The translations under genes were made by a program, and so were the position numbers. Of a stretch of 64,000 nucleotides of DNA, positions 1-9,089 are shown piece after piece. The notes beneath the pieces were generated by a model. It ran no database searches. It had not been told where the DNA came from and was given only the letters and a program-made list of their open reading frames with translations. This DNA comes from Dyella dinghuensis (GTDB lineage Bacteria > Pseudomonadota > Gammaproteobacteria > Xanthomonadales > Rhodanobacteraceae). Position 1 is the first letter of the stretch; each line of letters opens with the position of its first letter. The stretch is from the NCBI RefSeq assembly GCF_003977615.1, contig NZ_RYZR01000008.1, positions 297,403-361,402 of the forward strand, given 5' to 3'.

Positions 1-173
1 TTGCAGACATCGCTGTCTTTGCGTACGGCGGCCGCGCGGAGCAAGCCGGCTTTTCGCTCGCGCCTTATCCGCACTTTCGTGCCTGGATCGAGCGGGTGAA
101 GTCGCAGCCGGGCTTTTTGCCCGTCATGCATCCGTACTCCGAAGACCCCTTCAGCGCCAACGAGTTGCCGTAA
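1..173 (+). CDS. Glutathione S-transferase family protein, C-terminal fragment (5' end outside window)
   Basis: Reading from base 3, 56 codons run open to a TAA at 171. The peptide (ADIAVFAYGGRAEQAGF, then PHFRAWIERVKSQPGF) has the usual C-terminal end of a glutathione S-transferase: an ADI/AVF helix followed by a P-x-F-x-AWI-x-RV segment and a 'QPGF' turn. GSTs are cytosolic and conjugate glutathione to electrophiles. The N-terminal thioredoxin-fold domain is outside the window, so the subclass cannot be set. Family call by pattern recognition; the gene is truncated only by the window edge. Confidence 0.7.
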   Translation, partial: ADIAVFAYGGRAEQAGFSLAPYPHFRAWIERVKSQPGFLPVMHPYSEDPFSANELP

Positions 174-249
174 CTGACCTCCGTCACGGGGCAGGATGAA
201 GGTGGGAGTGGCATACTCGCCCCTCCCAAAACCCTCCGGAAACTGCACG

Positions 250-2106
250 ATGTTCCCGCTCCGCACCATGGCCCTGGGCGCCCTGCTTCTGCCCGTAGCG
301 GCCTTCGCCAACGACCCGTATTCGTATGCCCAGCCCGACGAGGTGCGCGTCAGCCATCTCGACCTTCAGCTGAAGCTGGATTTTGCCCAGCGCCAGCTCG
401 ATGGCCAGGCCACGCTGACGCTGGATTGGAAGAATCCGAAGGCCACGAATCTTGTGCTGGATACACGCGATCTGAACATCAGCAGCGTGGAATCGGTGGA
501 TGCCAGCGGTAAAACCGCCGCGCTGAAATACGCGCTCGCGCCGCGCGACAAACAGCTTGGCAGCAAGCTGACCATTCAGACGCCGCAGCGGCCGCACGAA
601 GTGCGCATCGTCTACACGACGTCGCCGGCAGCAAGCGGCTTGCAGTGGTTGCCGCCTGCGCAGACGGCGGACAAAAAGCAGCCTTTCATGTTCTCGCAAT
701 CCGAATCCATCCATGCGCGTTCGTGGGTGCCGCTGCAGGATTCTCCAGCGATTCGCTTCACTTACGACGCGCATGTCGCCGCGCCGCAAGACACGCGCGT
801 AGCGATGAGTGCACCGAACGATCCGAAGCATCCGTTGAATGGCGATTTCAGCTTCAGTCAAACGCATCCGATCCCTTCGTATCTGTTGGCCATTGCTGCA
901 GGCGATTTGGACGTCCGCGAAACCGGCCCGCGTTCGGCGGTGTATGCCGAACCATCCGTCGTTGGCAAAGCCGCGCACGAGTTCGAAGACACCGAAAAGA
1001 TGATCGCCACCGCCGAGAAGCTTTATGGCCCGTATCGCTGGGGCCGCTACGACATTCTCGTGTTGCCGCCAAGTTTCCCGTACGGCGGCATGGAAAATCC
1101 CAACATGACGTTTGCCACGCCAACCGTGCTGGTCGGCGACAAGAGTCTTGTGTCGCTCGTTGCTCACGAGCTGGCGCATTCGTGGTCGGGCAATCTGGTG
1201 ACGGCTGCATCGTGGCGTGACATCTGGCTCAATGAAGGCGTGACGACTTACGTGCAGGGTCGCATCACCGAAGCGCTGTACGGAACGCGCCAGGCGGATG
1301 AAGAAGCATTGCTCGATATTCACACGCTGCAGAAGGAAATCGGCTCGATGCCGGCGAATTCGCAGCGCCTTGCACCCAAGCCCGGCGCGGTCGATGCGGA
1401 CGATTCGCTCTCTGACGTCGCCTATACGAAGGGTTCGTGGTTCCTGCGCACGCTTGAGCAACGCTTCGGCCGCGATACGTTCGACAATTATCTGAAGAGC
1501 TACTTCAATCATTTCGCATTCCAGAGCATCACTACCGAACAGATGCTCAGCTTTCTGAAGCCGAACCTGATCGACAAATACCCCGGCAAAATGAGCTGGG
1601 CCGACGTGCAGGATTGGGTTTACGGCACCGGCATTCCGAAGAATGCGCCGATCCCGGATTCGCCGCGGTTCGACACGATCGACAAGGAACGCAGCGCCTT
1701 CCTCGCCGGTACGCTGACGGCCGACAAGCTCGATGCGAAAGACTGGAACACGCAGGAATGGATGTACTTCCTCAACGGGCTGCCGGATGTGCCGCCGCTC
1801 GACAAGATCCAGGCGATCGACGCCGCATGGCACCTTACCGGGACGCCGAACGCAGAAATCGGCATGCGCTGGTACGTGCATGCCATTGCCGCAGGCGACA
1901 AGAGCGTATGGCCGGCCGCTGCGGAACACATGACGCGCATCGGGCGCCTGTATCTCACGCTGCCTGTGTATGCGGCATTTAGCAAAACACCGGATGGTCT
2001 GGCTTACGCCGAGCAGGTGTATGCCAAAGCGAAAGACGGTTATCACCCGCTGACGCAGCAGGCCGTCGAAACACTGTTTGCAAAAGCCAAAGCACGCCAC
2101 CATTGA
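250..2106 (+). CDS. Secreted M1 family zinc aminopeptidase (leukotriene A4 hydrolase-like)
   Basis: 618-residue zinc metalloaminopeptidase of family M1 that releases N-terminal residues from peptides. The gluzincin signature is complete: H306-E-L-A-H310 followed by E329 (NEGVTT), which is HExxH-x18-E, and upstream the GGMENP substrate-anchoring motif near residue 280. The C-terminal third resembles the helical domain of leukotriene A4 hydrolase/cold-active aminopeptidases. I chose the ATG at 250 rather than the in-frame ATG at 196 because it starts a good signal peptide (MFPLRTMALGALLLPVAAFA, then NDPY), so the enzyme should be periplasmic or secreted. It stands alone; a hairpin follows the stop. 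It differs from cytosolic PepN, also in this window. Confidence 0.9.
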   Translation: MFPLRTMALGALLLPVAAFANDPYSYAQPDEVRVSHLDLQLKLDFAQRQLDGQATLTLDWKNPKATNLVLDTRDLNISSVESVDASGKTAALKYALAPRDKQLGSKLTIQTPQRPHEVRIVYTTSPAASGLQWLPPAQTADKKQPFMFSQSESIHARSWVPLQDSPAIRFTYDAHVAAPQDTRVAMSAPNDPKHPLNGDFSFSQTHPIPSYLLAIAAGDLDVRETGPRSAVYAEPSVVGKAAHEFEDTEKMIATAEKLYGPYRWGRYDILVLPPSFPYGGMENPNMTFATPTVLVGDKSLVSLVAHELAHSWSGNLVTAASWRDIWLNEGVTTYVQGRITEALYGTRQADEEALLDIHTLQKEIGSMPANSQRLAPKPGAVDADDSLSDVAYTKGSWFLRTLEQRFGRDTFDNYLKSYFNHFAFQSITTEQMLSFLKPNLIDKYPGKMSWADVQDWVYGTGIPKNAPIPDSPRFDTIDKERSAFLAGTLTADKLDAKDWNTQEWMYFLNGLPDVPPLDKIQAIDAAWHLTGTPNAEIGMRWYVHAIAAGDKSVWPAAAEHMTRIGRLYLTLPVYAAFSKTPDGLAYAEQVYAKAKDGYHPLTQQAVETLFAKAKARHH

Positions 2107-2122
2107 AGCAACACACCACGCG

Positions 2123-2155
2123 GCTCGTCATTCCGTTTCATACCGGAGTGACGAG
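2123..2155 (+). terminator. Imperfect hairpin after the M1 peptidase gene
   Basis: GCTCGTCA (2123-2130) can pair with TGACGAGC (2148-2155), with a further CCG/CGG step inside. There is no T-run, so it may be an RNA 3'-end stabiliser rather than a true intrinsic terminator. Confidence 0.3.
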
Positions 2156-2183
2156 CGCTGTTCCGTCCATGTGAGCATCAACT

Positions 2184-3176
2184 ATGAATACACCAACCGG
2201 TCCCAACGCACGTCCACTCTGGCAACGCCTGCTGGTGCGCCGCCTGAAATTTCTCGGCATCATCGCGGGGCTAGCCATCGTCGGCCTGGGCGGAAGCTAC
2301 CTGGTCGCACCACAGTTGCTGCTCAAAGGCCACGTCGCCTGGGAAGCGATGAACGCGCAGCTTGAAACACGTTCAGTGCAAGTGGGTGATACGAACTGGG
2401 TGTATTACGAAGGCGGCCAGGGACCGACCATCGTCCTGCTGCACGGGTTCGCTGCGAACAAAGACGTGTGGCTGAAAGTAGCGCCGATCCTGACCCCGCA
2501 CTTTCACGTGATCATTCCCGACCTTCCGGGCTGGGGCGAGTCGTCGCGCGTTGCGGGCGCCAGTTACAACATCGATAGCCAGGCCGCGCGCCTGAGTAAT
2601 TTCCTGGATGCGGTCAACGCTCACCATATCCTTCTCGTCGGTCATTCGATGGGCGGTGCGATTGCAGGCGTGTATGCGTCGGAGCACCCCGACAATGTCA
2701 TCGAACTGGCGCTTGTCGATTCGCTCGGCCTGAAGTTCAAGGAGAACGACTTCGCGAAGGAGGCCTTGGCCGGTACGGATCCTTTCATTTTCAATGATCG
2801 CGCGGGTTTCGAACGTGCCACATCGTTGGCGTTCGAGAATGTGCCGAATATTCCGGGTCGTTTTATCGATGTGTTCGTGAAGGACAACATCAAAAACCGC
2901 GCATTTATCGAAAGCACGTTTAAAGAATTGCGCGACAATTCGCAGGCGCTGGCGCTTCAGGATCGCCTCGACAAATTGACCATGCCGGTGCTCGGCCTGT
3001 GGTGCCACGACGACAAGATCATCGATATTTCCGCGCTCGACACGCTGCGTGACGGCCTGACGCATTCGCCTGCGATCAGCACCAGCATCATCAATGGCTG
3101 CAACCACATGCCGCAGATGGAAAAGCCGCAGCAGTTCACACAGATTCTCACCAACTTTGCGTTGGCGCATCAGTAA
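2184..3176 (+). CDS. Membrane-anchored alpha/beta hydrolase (lipase/esterase-like)
   Basis: 330-residue alpha/beta hydrolase. An N-terminal uncleaved helix (about residues 23-45, LKFLGIIAGLAIVGLGGSYL) should anchor it in the inner membrane with the catalytic domain outside. The fold is clear: oxyanion strand IVLLHGFAANKDVW, nucleophile elbow GHSMGG (about residues 153-158), acid probably in the GLWCHDDKIID segment, and catalytic His in NGCNHMPQMEKP. This arrangement resembles bacterial lipases of the Moraxella Lip3/psychrophilic type. Substrate cannot be read from sequence. The ATG at 2184 is the first start of the frame compatible with the anchor. Convergent to the next gene, with a shared hairpin between. 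Confidence 0.85.
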   Translation: MNTPTGPNARPLWQRLLVRRLKFLGIIAGLAIVGLGGSYLVAPQLLLKGHVAWEAMNAQLETRSVQVGDTNWVYYEGGQGPTIVLLHGFAANKDVWLKVAPILTPHFHVIIPDLPGWGESSRVAGASYNIDSQAARLSNFLDAVNAHHILLVGHSMGGAIAGVYASEHPDNVIELALVDSLGLKFKENDFAKEALAGTDPFIFNDRAGFERATSLAFENVPNIPGRFIDVFVKDNIKNRAFIESTFKELRDNSQALALQDRLDKLTMPVLGLWCHDDKIIDISALDTLRDGLTHSPAISTSIINGCNHMPQMEKPQQFTQILTNFALAHQ

Positions 3177-3184
3177 AAGCATGT

Positions 3185-3212
3185 GGCAGGCTGCGTCATG
3201 GCGCAGCCTGCC
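3185..3212. terminator. Perfect 11-bp hairpin between convergent genes
   Basis: GGCAGGCTGCG (3185-3195) and CGCAGCCTGCC (3202-3212) form a perfect stem with a 6-nt loop. It sits between the stops of two convergent genes and probably ends transcription from both sides, although the T-run is poor. Confidence 0.6.
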
Positions 3213-3231
3213 GTGTATTCGCGTTACGGAT

Positions 3232-3810
3232 TCAAAGCACCCAGGGAATCAGCGCTTTCACGCGCTGCATATAGGCGCGATATTGCTCGCCGAACAGCTC
3301 GGTCAGCCAGCGCTCTTCTAGTCGTAACTTTCGCCAGAACGACACGCCGACGACTGCCGTCGCGATCAATCCACGCCATTCGCCGATACCCACCGCCGTA
3401 CCGAAAAAGGCGAGCAGAAGGCCTGTGTAAATCGGGTGGCGAACGAGGCTATACGGACCGCGCACGATCAGCTCGTGATCCTGCTTGAGCTGCACAACAC
3501 CGCTCCAGTTGCGCCCGAGAATCACACGCGCCCAGCAGGCGAAGGCCAGGCCGGTGATGGTGAGTACAAACCCCAGCCACACGACCCACCACTGCGCCGG
3601 CACAAAACGCTCGACCAGAAAAGTACCGCGATACGCGGGATAATTCTGCAGCAGTAGCACGGCGACGATGAGCGGCAGTACGTATTTGCCAAAACGCGAA
3701 AGGCTCGATTCGACACGCACCGCGCTTTTGACGTTCAGCGCACTGACGCCCCAGTAAATCAGCCAGATCAGCCACGCGCCACCGAACAAGTAAGCGAATG
3801 AGAACGACAT
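3232..3810 (-). CDS. Isoprenylcysteine carboxyl methyltransferase-like integral membrane protein
   Basis: 192-residue polytopic membrane protein with about five hydrophobic segments. The C-terminal half contains the SAM-binding signature of the ICMT/PEMT-type membrane methyltransferases: GPYSLVRHPIYTG (about residues 117-129), then EERWLTELFGEQYRAY. Bacteria have no prenylated CAAX proteins to serve as substrate, so the real acceptor (lipid or small molecule) is unknown. Start ATG at 3810 follows a good Shine-Dalgarno (GAGGAGG). Monocistronic by appearance. Confidence 0.85.
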   Translation of the reverse strand: MSFSFAYLFGGAWLIWLIYWGVSALNVKSAVRVESSLSRFGKYVLPLIVAVLLLQNYPAYRGTFLVERFVPAQWWVVWLGFVLTITGLAFACWARVILGRNWSGVVQLKQDHELIVRGPYSLVRHPIYTGLLLAFFGTAVGIGEWRGLIATAVVGVSFWRKLRLEERWLTELFGEQYRAYMQRVKALIPWVL

Positions 3811-3858
3811 CCGTATCCTCCTCGTGAAGATGAGCGGCTTAGCGTGACGAACGCACCG

Positions 3859-4626
3859 TCAATCCGCGACGTCGGCGATCAGTCGATCCAGTTCGGCCTT
3901 CAACATCGCGCCGTTTTGGCGAAGCCAGTCGCGCTGCTCGCGCCAGTCCGGGAAAATCGATTCGACATGCGCCCAGAAACGCGGCGAGTGATTGCGCACT
4001 TTCAGATGGCAAAGCTCGTGCGCGAGCACATAGCGCAGTGCCGCAGGCGGCGCCAGCGCCAGCGCGAGATCGAGGTTGATGCGATCGCGTGTGTCGAGGC
4101 TGCCCCACAAACTTTTCATAGGGCGAATACGTAATGCCGTCGGCGCCAGGCCAAGTTGCGGGACGTAACCCGCAAGCCAGCGCGAAACGTCGCGGCGAAT
4201 AAGGTTTTCGAAGTGCGAGGCGAGCAGACCGCGCGCGACCGGCAGCGCACGGCTATGCGGACGAGGGATCTCCAGCGTGACGCCACCGTCGTAAGCGACC
4301 ACACGCGGATAGGCACCTTCGGCCCAGTCGAGTACCACCGGCTCACCGCGCAGCGGGAACTCCAGCACATGGCCTACGCGCAACGGCGGCAGCGGTTCGA
4401 CGACGAGATTCAGTTCGTCGAGTTTCTTCTCCAGCCAATCAGCGTTGTGGCGAAGAAACGCGTTGACCTGCGACGGATGCGTGCCCTGCGGATACGTCAC
4501 GCGCGCACCTTTCGGCGACACGGTGAGCCGCAGCCGTCGCGCCCGCGGGTGCGAAGCTTTAAGCACACGAATGGTGTTGCCGCTGGGGGTTGCCAGCTCC
4601 AGCCAGTCGCCGTCGAGGTACGCCAT
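3859..4626 (-). CDS. YgjP-like (UTP pyrophosphatase/SprT-like) zinc metallopeptidase
   Basis: 255-residue protein of the YgjP/DUF45 (M48-related) family. The zinc-binding motif HELCHLKVRNHSPRFW lies at about residues 203-218 and is the family hallmark (HExxH with a third His in NHSPxFW). E. coli YgjP is reported as a UTP pyrophosphatase, while the motif looks like a SprT-type protease, so the activity is uncertain. The frame is open upstream, but the ATG at 4626 (MAYLDGDW) follows a Shine-Dalgarno-like GGAAAGGCAGGAT and gives the usual family length. It is transcribed in the same direction as rdgC, 128 bp downstream of it. Confidence 0.85.
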   Translation of the reverse strand: MAYLDGDWLELATPSGNTIRVLKASHPRARRLRLTVSPKGARVTYPQGTHPSQVNAFLRHNADWLEKKLDELNLVVEPLPPLRVGHVLEFPLRGEPVVLDWAEGAYPRVVAYDGGVTLEIPRPHSRALPVARGLLASHFENLIRRDVSRWLAGYVPQLGLAPTALRIRPMKSLWGSLDTRDRINLDLALALAPPAALRYVLAHELCHLKVRNHSPRFWAHVESIFPDWREQRDWLRQNGAMLKAELDRLIADVAD

Positions 4627-4754
4627 GATCCTGCCTTTCCCTACTGCTGCCAGGGGCCAAAATGGCCCTCGGCTCCATCGAGAATGTGGGGTGGCGAAGC
4701 CCTGCGCAAGGGCTATTTTGCCTCCCCCTCGGGAAGGCCGGTCTGGCGCGCGTC

Positions 4755-5672
4755 TCAGCTTTCGGTGGGACGCGGGAGGCCGAACCACTCCTCCATTTTG
4801 GCCAGCAAACGCTCCAGCTCCAGGGTCAGGAGGGCGAACCGGGCGTCCATTTCGGCGGCAGCGTCCTGCTGGCTGTCGCCCAGCTCGTCCATCACCACGT
4901 CGAGGAATTTCAGCTTGCGGATGACCAGATCCTCGCCCAGGACGAAACTCATGCGGTCGTCGAAGACCAGGCCCAGCTGGAAGACCTGCTTGCCGTTGCG
5001 CAGATGCTCTTTCACTTCTTCGGCATCGAGATCCTGACGACGGCAGCGTGCGATGGCGCCGGTAGCTGTGGCGGGATCGCGCAGCTCACATTCGTCGCCA
5101 AGGACCAGGCCACCTGGCAACTTGCCGGTGGCAAGCCAATCGGTCATCAGTGCACGCGGACCTTCTTCAGGCGCCAGCGACACAGCAGGGAAACTGCCGA
5201 GTGCTTCGCGCATCTGCGTCAACGCATTTTCGGCCGACTTGCGGCTAGCCGTATCCAGCACCAGCCAGCCGTTCTTGCGATCCACGTAGGAGGACATGCG
5301 CGAACTGCGCACGAACGCCCGCGGCAGCAGCTCCGTCAGCAGATCTTCCTTGATGCGCTTGCGCTCGCGGCCGCCGACCTTGCGGCCTTCTTCCTCGGCG
5401 ATTTTTTGCACCTTGCGCTGCAGCTCATCGTTGACCACGGCAGCGGGCAGCAATTTCTCTTCGCTGCCGACGGTCAACAGCGTGCATTTGTTGACTTCGT
5501 GCGTGAGCGCCGCCTCGTCGCCGCGACCGACCGGCGGCACGAAACCGCGCGTGCCCATTTCAAGCGGACCACAGGGGCGAAGACGATGATCGGCCAGCGC
5601 CTCATCGAGGCGCTTCAGATCTTTGGCAACGGCGGGAGAGAAGCGAAACAGCGTGAGGTTGCGAAAAAACAT
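4755..5672 (-). CDS. rdgC: Recombination-associated protein RdgC
   Basis: 305 residues, the normal length of RdgC. The start MFFRNLTLFRF and later GTRGFVPPVG and ERKRIKEDLL segments are characteristic. RdgC forms a ring-shaped dimer that coats double-stranded DNA and limits RecA access, and so modulates RecF-pathway recombination; it lies on the nucleoid. ATG at 5672 follows AAGGTCTTC. The C-terminus (MEEWFGLPRPTES) ends 128 bp before the next gene. Identification is by whole-length family resemblance; no catalytic residues are expected. Confidence 0.93.
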   Translation of the reverse strand: MFFRNLTLFRFSPAVAKDLKRLDEALADHRLRPCGPLEMGTRGFVPPVGRGDEAALTHEVNKCTLLTVGSEEKLLPAAVVNDELQRKVQKIAEEEGRKVGGRERKRIKEDLLTELLPRAFVRSSRMSSYVDRKNGWLVLDTASRKSAENALTQMREALGSFPAVSLAPEEGPRALMTDWLATGKLPGGLVLGDECELRDPATATGAIARCRRQDLDAEEVKEHLRNGKQVFQLGLVFDDRMSFVLGEDLVIRKLKFLDVVMDELGDSQQDAAAEMDARFALLTLELERLLAKMEEWFGLPRPTES

Positions 5673-5713
5673 GAAGACCTTTTTTTAAATGTGTTCCGAC
5701 AACGTAGATGTTC

Positions 5714-5824
5714 CGCCCCTTCCCCTGCTTGCAGGGGAAGGTTGGGATGGGGTCATACGGATTTCGACATGGGCTGGGCTTCACCCCACCCCAGCCCTCT
5801 CCTGCTGCACGCAGGGGAGGGGGT
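5714..5824. repeat. REP-like inverted repeat pair between tyrB and rdgC
   Basis: Two about 40-bp units in opposite orientation (5714-5753 and 5783-5824). Each has a small palindrome (CCCCTGC-tt-GCAGGGG at 5722-5737 in the first) followed by a G-rich arm of the type GGTTGGGATGGGGT. The same unit pair recurs at 23,138-23,244. This is the arrangement of paired REP/BIME elements. It lies downstream of the tyrB stop and upstream of the rdgC start. Confidence 0.75.
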
Positions 5825-5835
5825 ACTACGGCGTA

Positions 5836-7035
5836 TCAGCGAATAACAGTAGCGACAGCAGAAACCACGTTGTCGAGATTCGCGCGATTCAACGCAGCGA
5901 CGCAAATGCGGCCGGTACCGATGGCGTAAATCGCATGCTCTTCGCGCAAACGATCCACCTGCGCCTTGCTCAAACCCGAATACGAGAACATGCCCGCCTG
6001 CTTCTGAATAAAGCTGAATTGCGGCGCACCTTGCGCAGCGAGTTTTTCGACCATGCCGGCGCGCATCGCATGAATGCGTTCGCGCATGCCGGCAAGTTCC
6101 GACTCCCACAGCGCACGCAATTCCGCGCTGTTGAGCACACCGGCGACCAACGCGCCGCCATGTGTGGACGGACTGGAATAGATCGAACGAATGATGCGCT
6201 TGACCAGCGACTGCACGCGCAGCGCCTCATCGCGATTCGCAGCAACGATCGACAACGCACCCACGCGCTCGCCGTACAACGAGAACGACTTCGAATACGA
6301 GTTGGCGACGATGAACGACTCGATGCCCGACTCGGCAAACAAACGCACCGCTGCGGCATCGTCATCGATGCCTTTGTCGAAGCCCTGATAGGCCATATCG
6401 ATAAACGGCAGCAGGTTGCGGTCTTTCACCAATGCAACGACCTGCTTCCACTGATCGACAGTGAGATCCACACCCGTCGGGTTGTGGCAGCACGCGTGCA
6501 ACAGCACCACGGTGCCAGGTTCGAGCTTGTCGAGATCGGCCAGCATGCCGGGGAAATTCAACCCATGCGTGGCGGCATCGTAATAAGCGTATTCGACGAC
6601 GTCGAAGCCCGCAGCCGTGAACACGACGCGATGGTTTTCCCAGCTCGGGCTGCTGATCGCGATTTTTGCGTTCGGCAACGCTTTCTTGAGCAGATCCGCA
6701 CCCACGCGTAACGCACCGCTGCCGCCGATGGTTTGCGAGGTGGCCACGCGGCCCGCAGCCAGCAGCGGCGATTCGGGACCGAACACCAGCTTCTGCGTGG
6801 CCTGCGTGTAAGCAGGCAGACCGTCGATCGGCAGATAACCGCGCGGCAGCGATTCGGCCGCGAGTTTCTGTTCAATTTCTTTGACGGCGCGCAACACCGG
6901 AATACGACCGGTTTCATCGTAATAAATGCCCACGCCGAGATTGACCTTGCCCGGACGTTTGTCCGCCACGAATGCCTCGGTGAGGCCAAGGATCGGATCG
7001 CCAGGGGTCATTTCAACGGATGCAAAGTGGGACAC
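5836..7035 (-). CDS. tyrB: Aromatic amino acid aminotransferase (aspartate/tyrosine class I)
   Basis: 399-residue class I PLP aminotransferase close to TyrB/AspC. It transfers the amino group between aromatic amino acids (or aspartate) and 2-oxoglutarate in the cytosol. Diagnostic pieces: GDPILGLTEAF at the N-terminus, the CCHNPTG loop, the PLP-lysine in NSYSKSFSLYGERVG (about residues 254-268), and the C-terminal arginine in ATGRICVA-type context (GTGRICVAALN). The annotated start is a GTG at 7035; an ATG eight codons in is possible. TyrB and AspC substrate ranges cannot be separated by eye. It precedes rdgC on the same strand, separated by a REP-like element. Confidence 0.88.
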   Translation of the reverse strand: MSHFASVEMTPGDPILGLTEAFVADKRPGKVNLGVGIYYDETGRIPVLRAVKEIEQKLAAESLPRGYLPIDGLPAYTQATQKLVFGPESPLLAAGRVATSQTIGGSGALRVGADLLKKALPNAKIAISSPSWENHRVVFTAAGFDVVEYAYYDAATHGLNFPGMLADLDKLEPGTVVLLHACCHNPTGVDLTVDQWKQVVALVKDRNLLPFIDMAYQGFDKGIDDDAAAVRLFAESGIESFIVANSYSKSFSLYGERVGALSIVAANRDEALRVQSLVKRIIRSIYSSPSTHGGALVAGVLNSAELRALWESELAGMRERIHAMRAGMVEKLAAQGAPQFSFIQKQAGMFSYSGLSKAQVDRLREEHAIYAIGTGRICVAALNRANLDNVVSAVATVIR

Positions 7036-7077
7036 GGCAGTACTCGATATCAGGGGTGAATGAAATGGACGTCTAAA

Positions 7078-7959
7078 TCAATGCTCGCCAGCGTCGCCGC
7101 CGGCCAGCCAATCGTGCGCGTCGGCGCGCATGACGCCTTCGCGCGCACCGAGCGAAGAGAAATCGAACAGCTTGCGATCGGTCAATTGCGATGGAGCCAC
7201 GTTGCCGAGTGCGCGGAAGATGGTTTCGCTGCGCCCCGGAAACTGGCGCTCCCATTCCTGCATCATGCGCTTGACCGCTTTGCGCTGCAGATTTTCCTGC
7301 GAACCGCAGAGGTTACAGGGAATGATCGGAAACTGCTTGTGCTCGGCATAGTCGGAAATGTCATCTTCCTTGCAATACGCCAGCGGGCGAATCACCACAT
7401 GGCGGCCGTCATCCGAACGCAACTTCGGCGGCATCGCCTTCAAACTGCCCTGATAGAACAGGTTGAGGAAAAACGTGCCGAGAATGTCGTCGCGATGATG
7501 GCCCAGCGCTATCTTGGTGACGCCGTTGGCCGCCGCCCAGTGGTAGAGCGCGCCACGGCGCAGACGCGAGCAGAGGCTGCACATCGTCTTGCCTTCCGGA
7601 ATCACGCGCGTGACGGTGCTGTAGGTGTCCTGCTCGATGATGTGGAACGGCACACCGCGCTCGGTAAGGTAGTCCGGCAGCACGTGCTCGGGAAAATCCG
7701 GTTGCTTCTGATCCAGGTTCACCGCGATCAGCTCGAAGCGCACCGGCGCCTTGGCCTGCAGCGACACCAGGATATCCAGCATCGTGTACGAGTCTTTGCC
7801 GCCGGACAGGCACACCATGACCTTGTCGCCGTCTTCGATCATGTTGAAGTCGGCAATCGCCTGACCCACCTGATGGCGCAGACGCTTCGCCAGCTTGCCG
7901 GCTTCATAAGCCCGCTTGCGGGTGACTTCCAATGAAACGATGTCAAGGTGGGCGGACAT
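7078..7959 (-). CDS. ttcA: tRNA 2-thiocytidine(32) synthetase TtcA
   Basis: 293 residues. TtcA adds sulfur to cytidine 32 in the tRNA anticodon loop, using ATP and an iron-sulfur cluster. The ATP-pyrophosphatase PP-loop SGGKDS is at residues 52-57. Two CxxC pairs (MCSLC and PCNLC) provide the cluster ligands and are typical of TtcA rather than TilS. Further conserved text: ALGHHRDDI and the [16 protein letters not shown] end region. It lies upstream of tyrB on the same strand, 42 bp apart, and is divergent from the DUF465 gene. Confidence 0.93.
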   Translation of the reverse strand: MSAHLDIVSLEVTRKRAYEAGKLAKRLRHQVGQAIADFNMIEDGDKVMVCLSGGKDSYTMLDILVSLQAKAPVRFELIAVNLDQKQPDFPEHVLPDYLTERGVPFHIIEQDTYSTVTRVIPEGKTMCSLCSRLRRGALYHWAAANGVTKIALGHHRDDILGTFFLNLFYQGSLKAMPPKLRSDDGRHVVIRPLAYCKEDDISDYAEHKQFPIIPCNLCGSQENLQRKAVKRMMQEWERQFPGRSETIFRALGNVAPSQLTDRKLFDFSSLGAREGVMRADAHDWLAGGDAGEH

Positions 7960-8086
7960 GGCAACGGCATCGAACGGGCAAGCGCGTATTGTACCTGCCC
8001 CGCCCGTTCGGTTTGTTCCGCAGCGCCAGCCGCCTGGGAGCGCGCTACAATCACGTTTTCATCGCCGCCCCGAGCGCCCCTACGCC

Positions 8087-8293
8087 ATGCAGGCTCAGGA
8101 TCCGACCCAGATCGCCCACTTACTGGCAGAGCTTCGCCAGGAGCATCGCGACCTGGACGCGGCGATCGAGCAATTGGCGCAAGCCGTTGGCCGCGACGAG
8201 CTGCAAATCACACGGCTGAAGAAACGCAAGCTGCTGCTGAAAGACACCATCGCGCGGCTTGAAAGCAAACTGATCCCCGACCTTGACGCCTGA
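8087..8293 (+). CDS. Small YdcH-like (DUF465) helical protein
   Basis: 68 residues, highly charged, predicted as one long helical hairpin. The pattern DxxIxxLxxxxxxxDxxITRLKKRKLLLKDTI is the DUF465/YdcH signature; the 'LKKxKLxLKDxI' stretch is the best-conserved part. Function unknown in all species. The ATG at 8087 gives the family's normal length. Its stop is 4 bp before the ATG of the next gene, so the two are probably co-transcribed. Confidence 0.75.
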   Translation: MQAQDPTQIAHLLAELRQEHRDLDAAIEQLAQAVGRDELQITRLKKRKLLLKDTIARLESKLIPDLDA

Positions 8294-8297
8294 ATCG

Positions 8298-8894
8298 ATG
8301 CCCGCACTCGCCCCGGTTGCTCTCCAGGACGACTATGTCCTGCTCGAACCACTCGGTCTGCACCACGTTCCCGACCTCGAAGCGGCCGCGGCCGACGGCG
8401 AGCTGTGGAATCTGTGGTTCACCAGCGCGCCAGCACCCGGCCAGGCGCACGTCTATATCCAGAAAGCGCTGGATGGATTGGCCGCGAACACGATGCTGCC
8501 GTTTGCAGTGCGCGAGAAGAACAGCGGCCGGATCGTCGGCACCACGCGCTTTTATGATTTCGCGCCGGAACTGCCGCGTATCGCCATTGGCTATACGTGG
8601 TATGCGAAGCGCTGGCAGAAAAGCCATCTCAATACCGCGTGCAAGCGCCTGCTGCTGAAGTATGCGTTCGAGTCGCTTGATTGCGTGGCGGTCGAGTTCC
8701 ATACCGATGGCCGCAACCTCGATTCGCAACGCGCTATCGAGCGGCTCGGCGCACATCGAGATGGCGTGCTGCGCGCGCACAAGCGTCGACCCGACGGCAC
8801 GCTACGCGACACGGTGTGTTATTCGATCATCGCCAGCGAGTGGCCCGATGTGCAGCGCTGGCTGGACATGCGGCTGACGCGGTTGAGCAGTTAG
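8298..8894 (+). CDS. GNAT family N-acetyltransferase (RimJ/RimL type)
   Basis: 198 residues. The order of elements matches RimJ/RimL-like GNAT enzymes: LLEPLGLHHVPDLEAAAAD at the N-terminus, the strand with GRIVGTTRFYDF, then IAIGYTWYAKRWQKSHLNTACKRLLLKYAFE (acetyl-CoA-binding region), and NLDSQRAIERLGAHRDGVLRAH near the C-terminus. It probably acetylates a protein N-terminus or a small amine with acetyl-CoA; the acceptor is unknown. An in-frame TTG at 8283 would overlap the DUF465 gene by 11 bp; I prefer the ATG at 8298. From 8895 to 9089 I see no gene. Confidence 0.82.
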   Translation: MPALAPVALQDDYVLLEPLGLHHVPDLEAAAADGELWNLWFTSAPAPGQAHVYIQKALDGLAANTMLPFAVREKNSGRIVGTTRFYDFAPELPRIAIGYTWYAKRWQKSHLNTACKRLLLKYAFESLDCVAVEFHTDGRNLDSQRAIERLGAHRDGVLRAHKRRPDGTLRDTVCYSIIASEWPDVQRWLDMRLTRLSS

Positions 8895-9089
8895 AGCCGT
8901 CGATTTTCAGCCAAATGGCGCCCACGATAACCTCGGCAAAAATCTCATTGAAATCCACTGCGGTAGGGCAACGGCGCGTATTCGCATGCTTTCTGCCTAG
9001 CGCCAAGACTACTGATGGAATCCATCTCAACGCAGCAAAGCTATCGACTCGGAGGGGCCGCATCGGACTCGATGCCCTAACGCTTCTCA

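Noticed and set aside
184..2103. Long open frame antisense to the M1 aminopeptidase gene
   Set aside because: Arg/His-rich, no domain, exactly opposite a complete M1 enzyme; typical GC-rich shadow.
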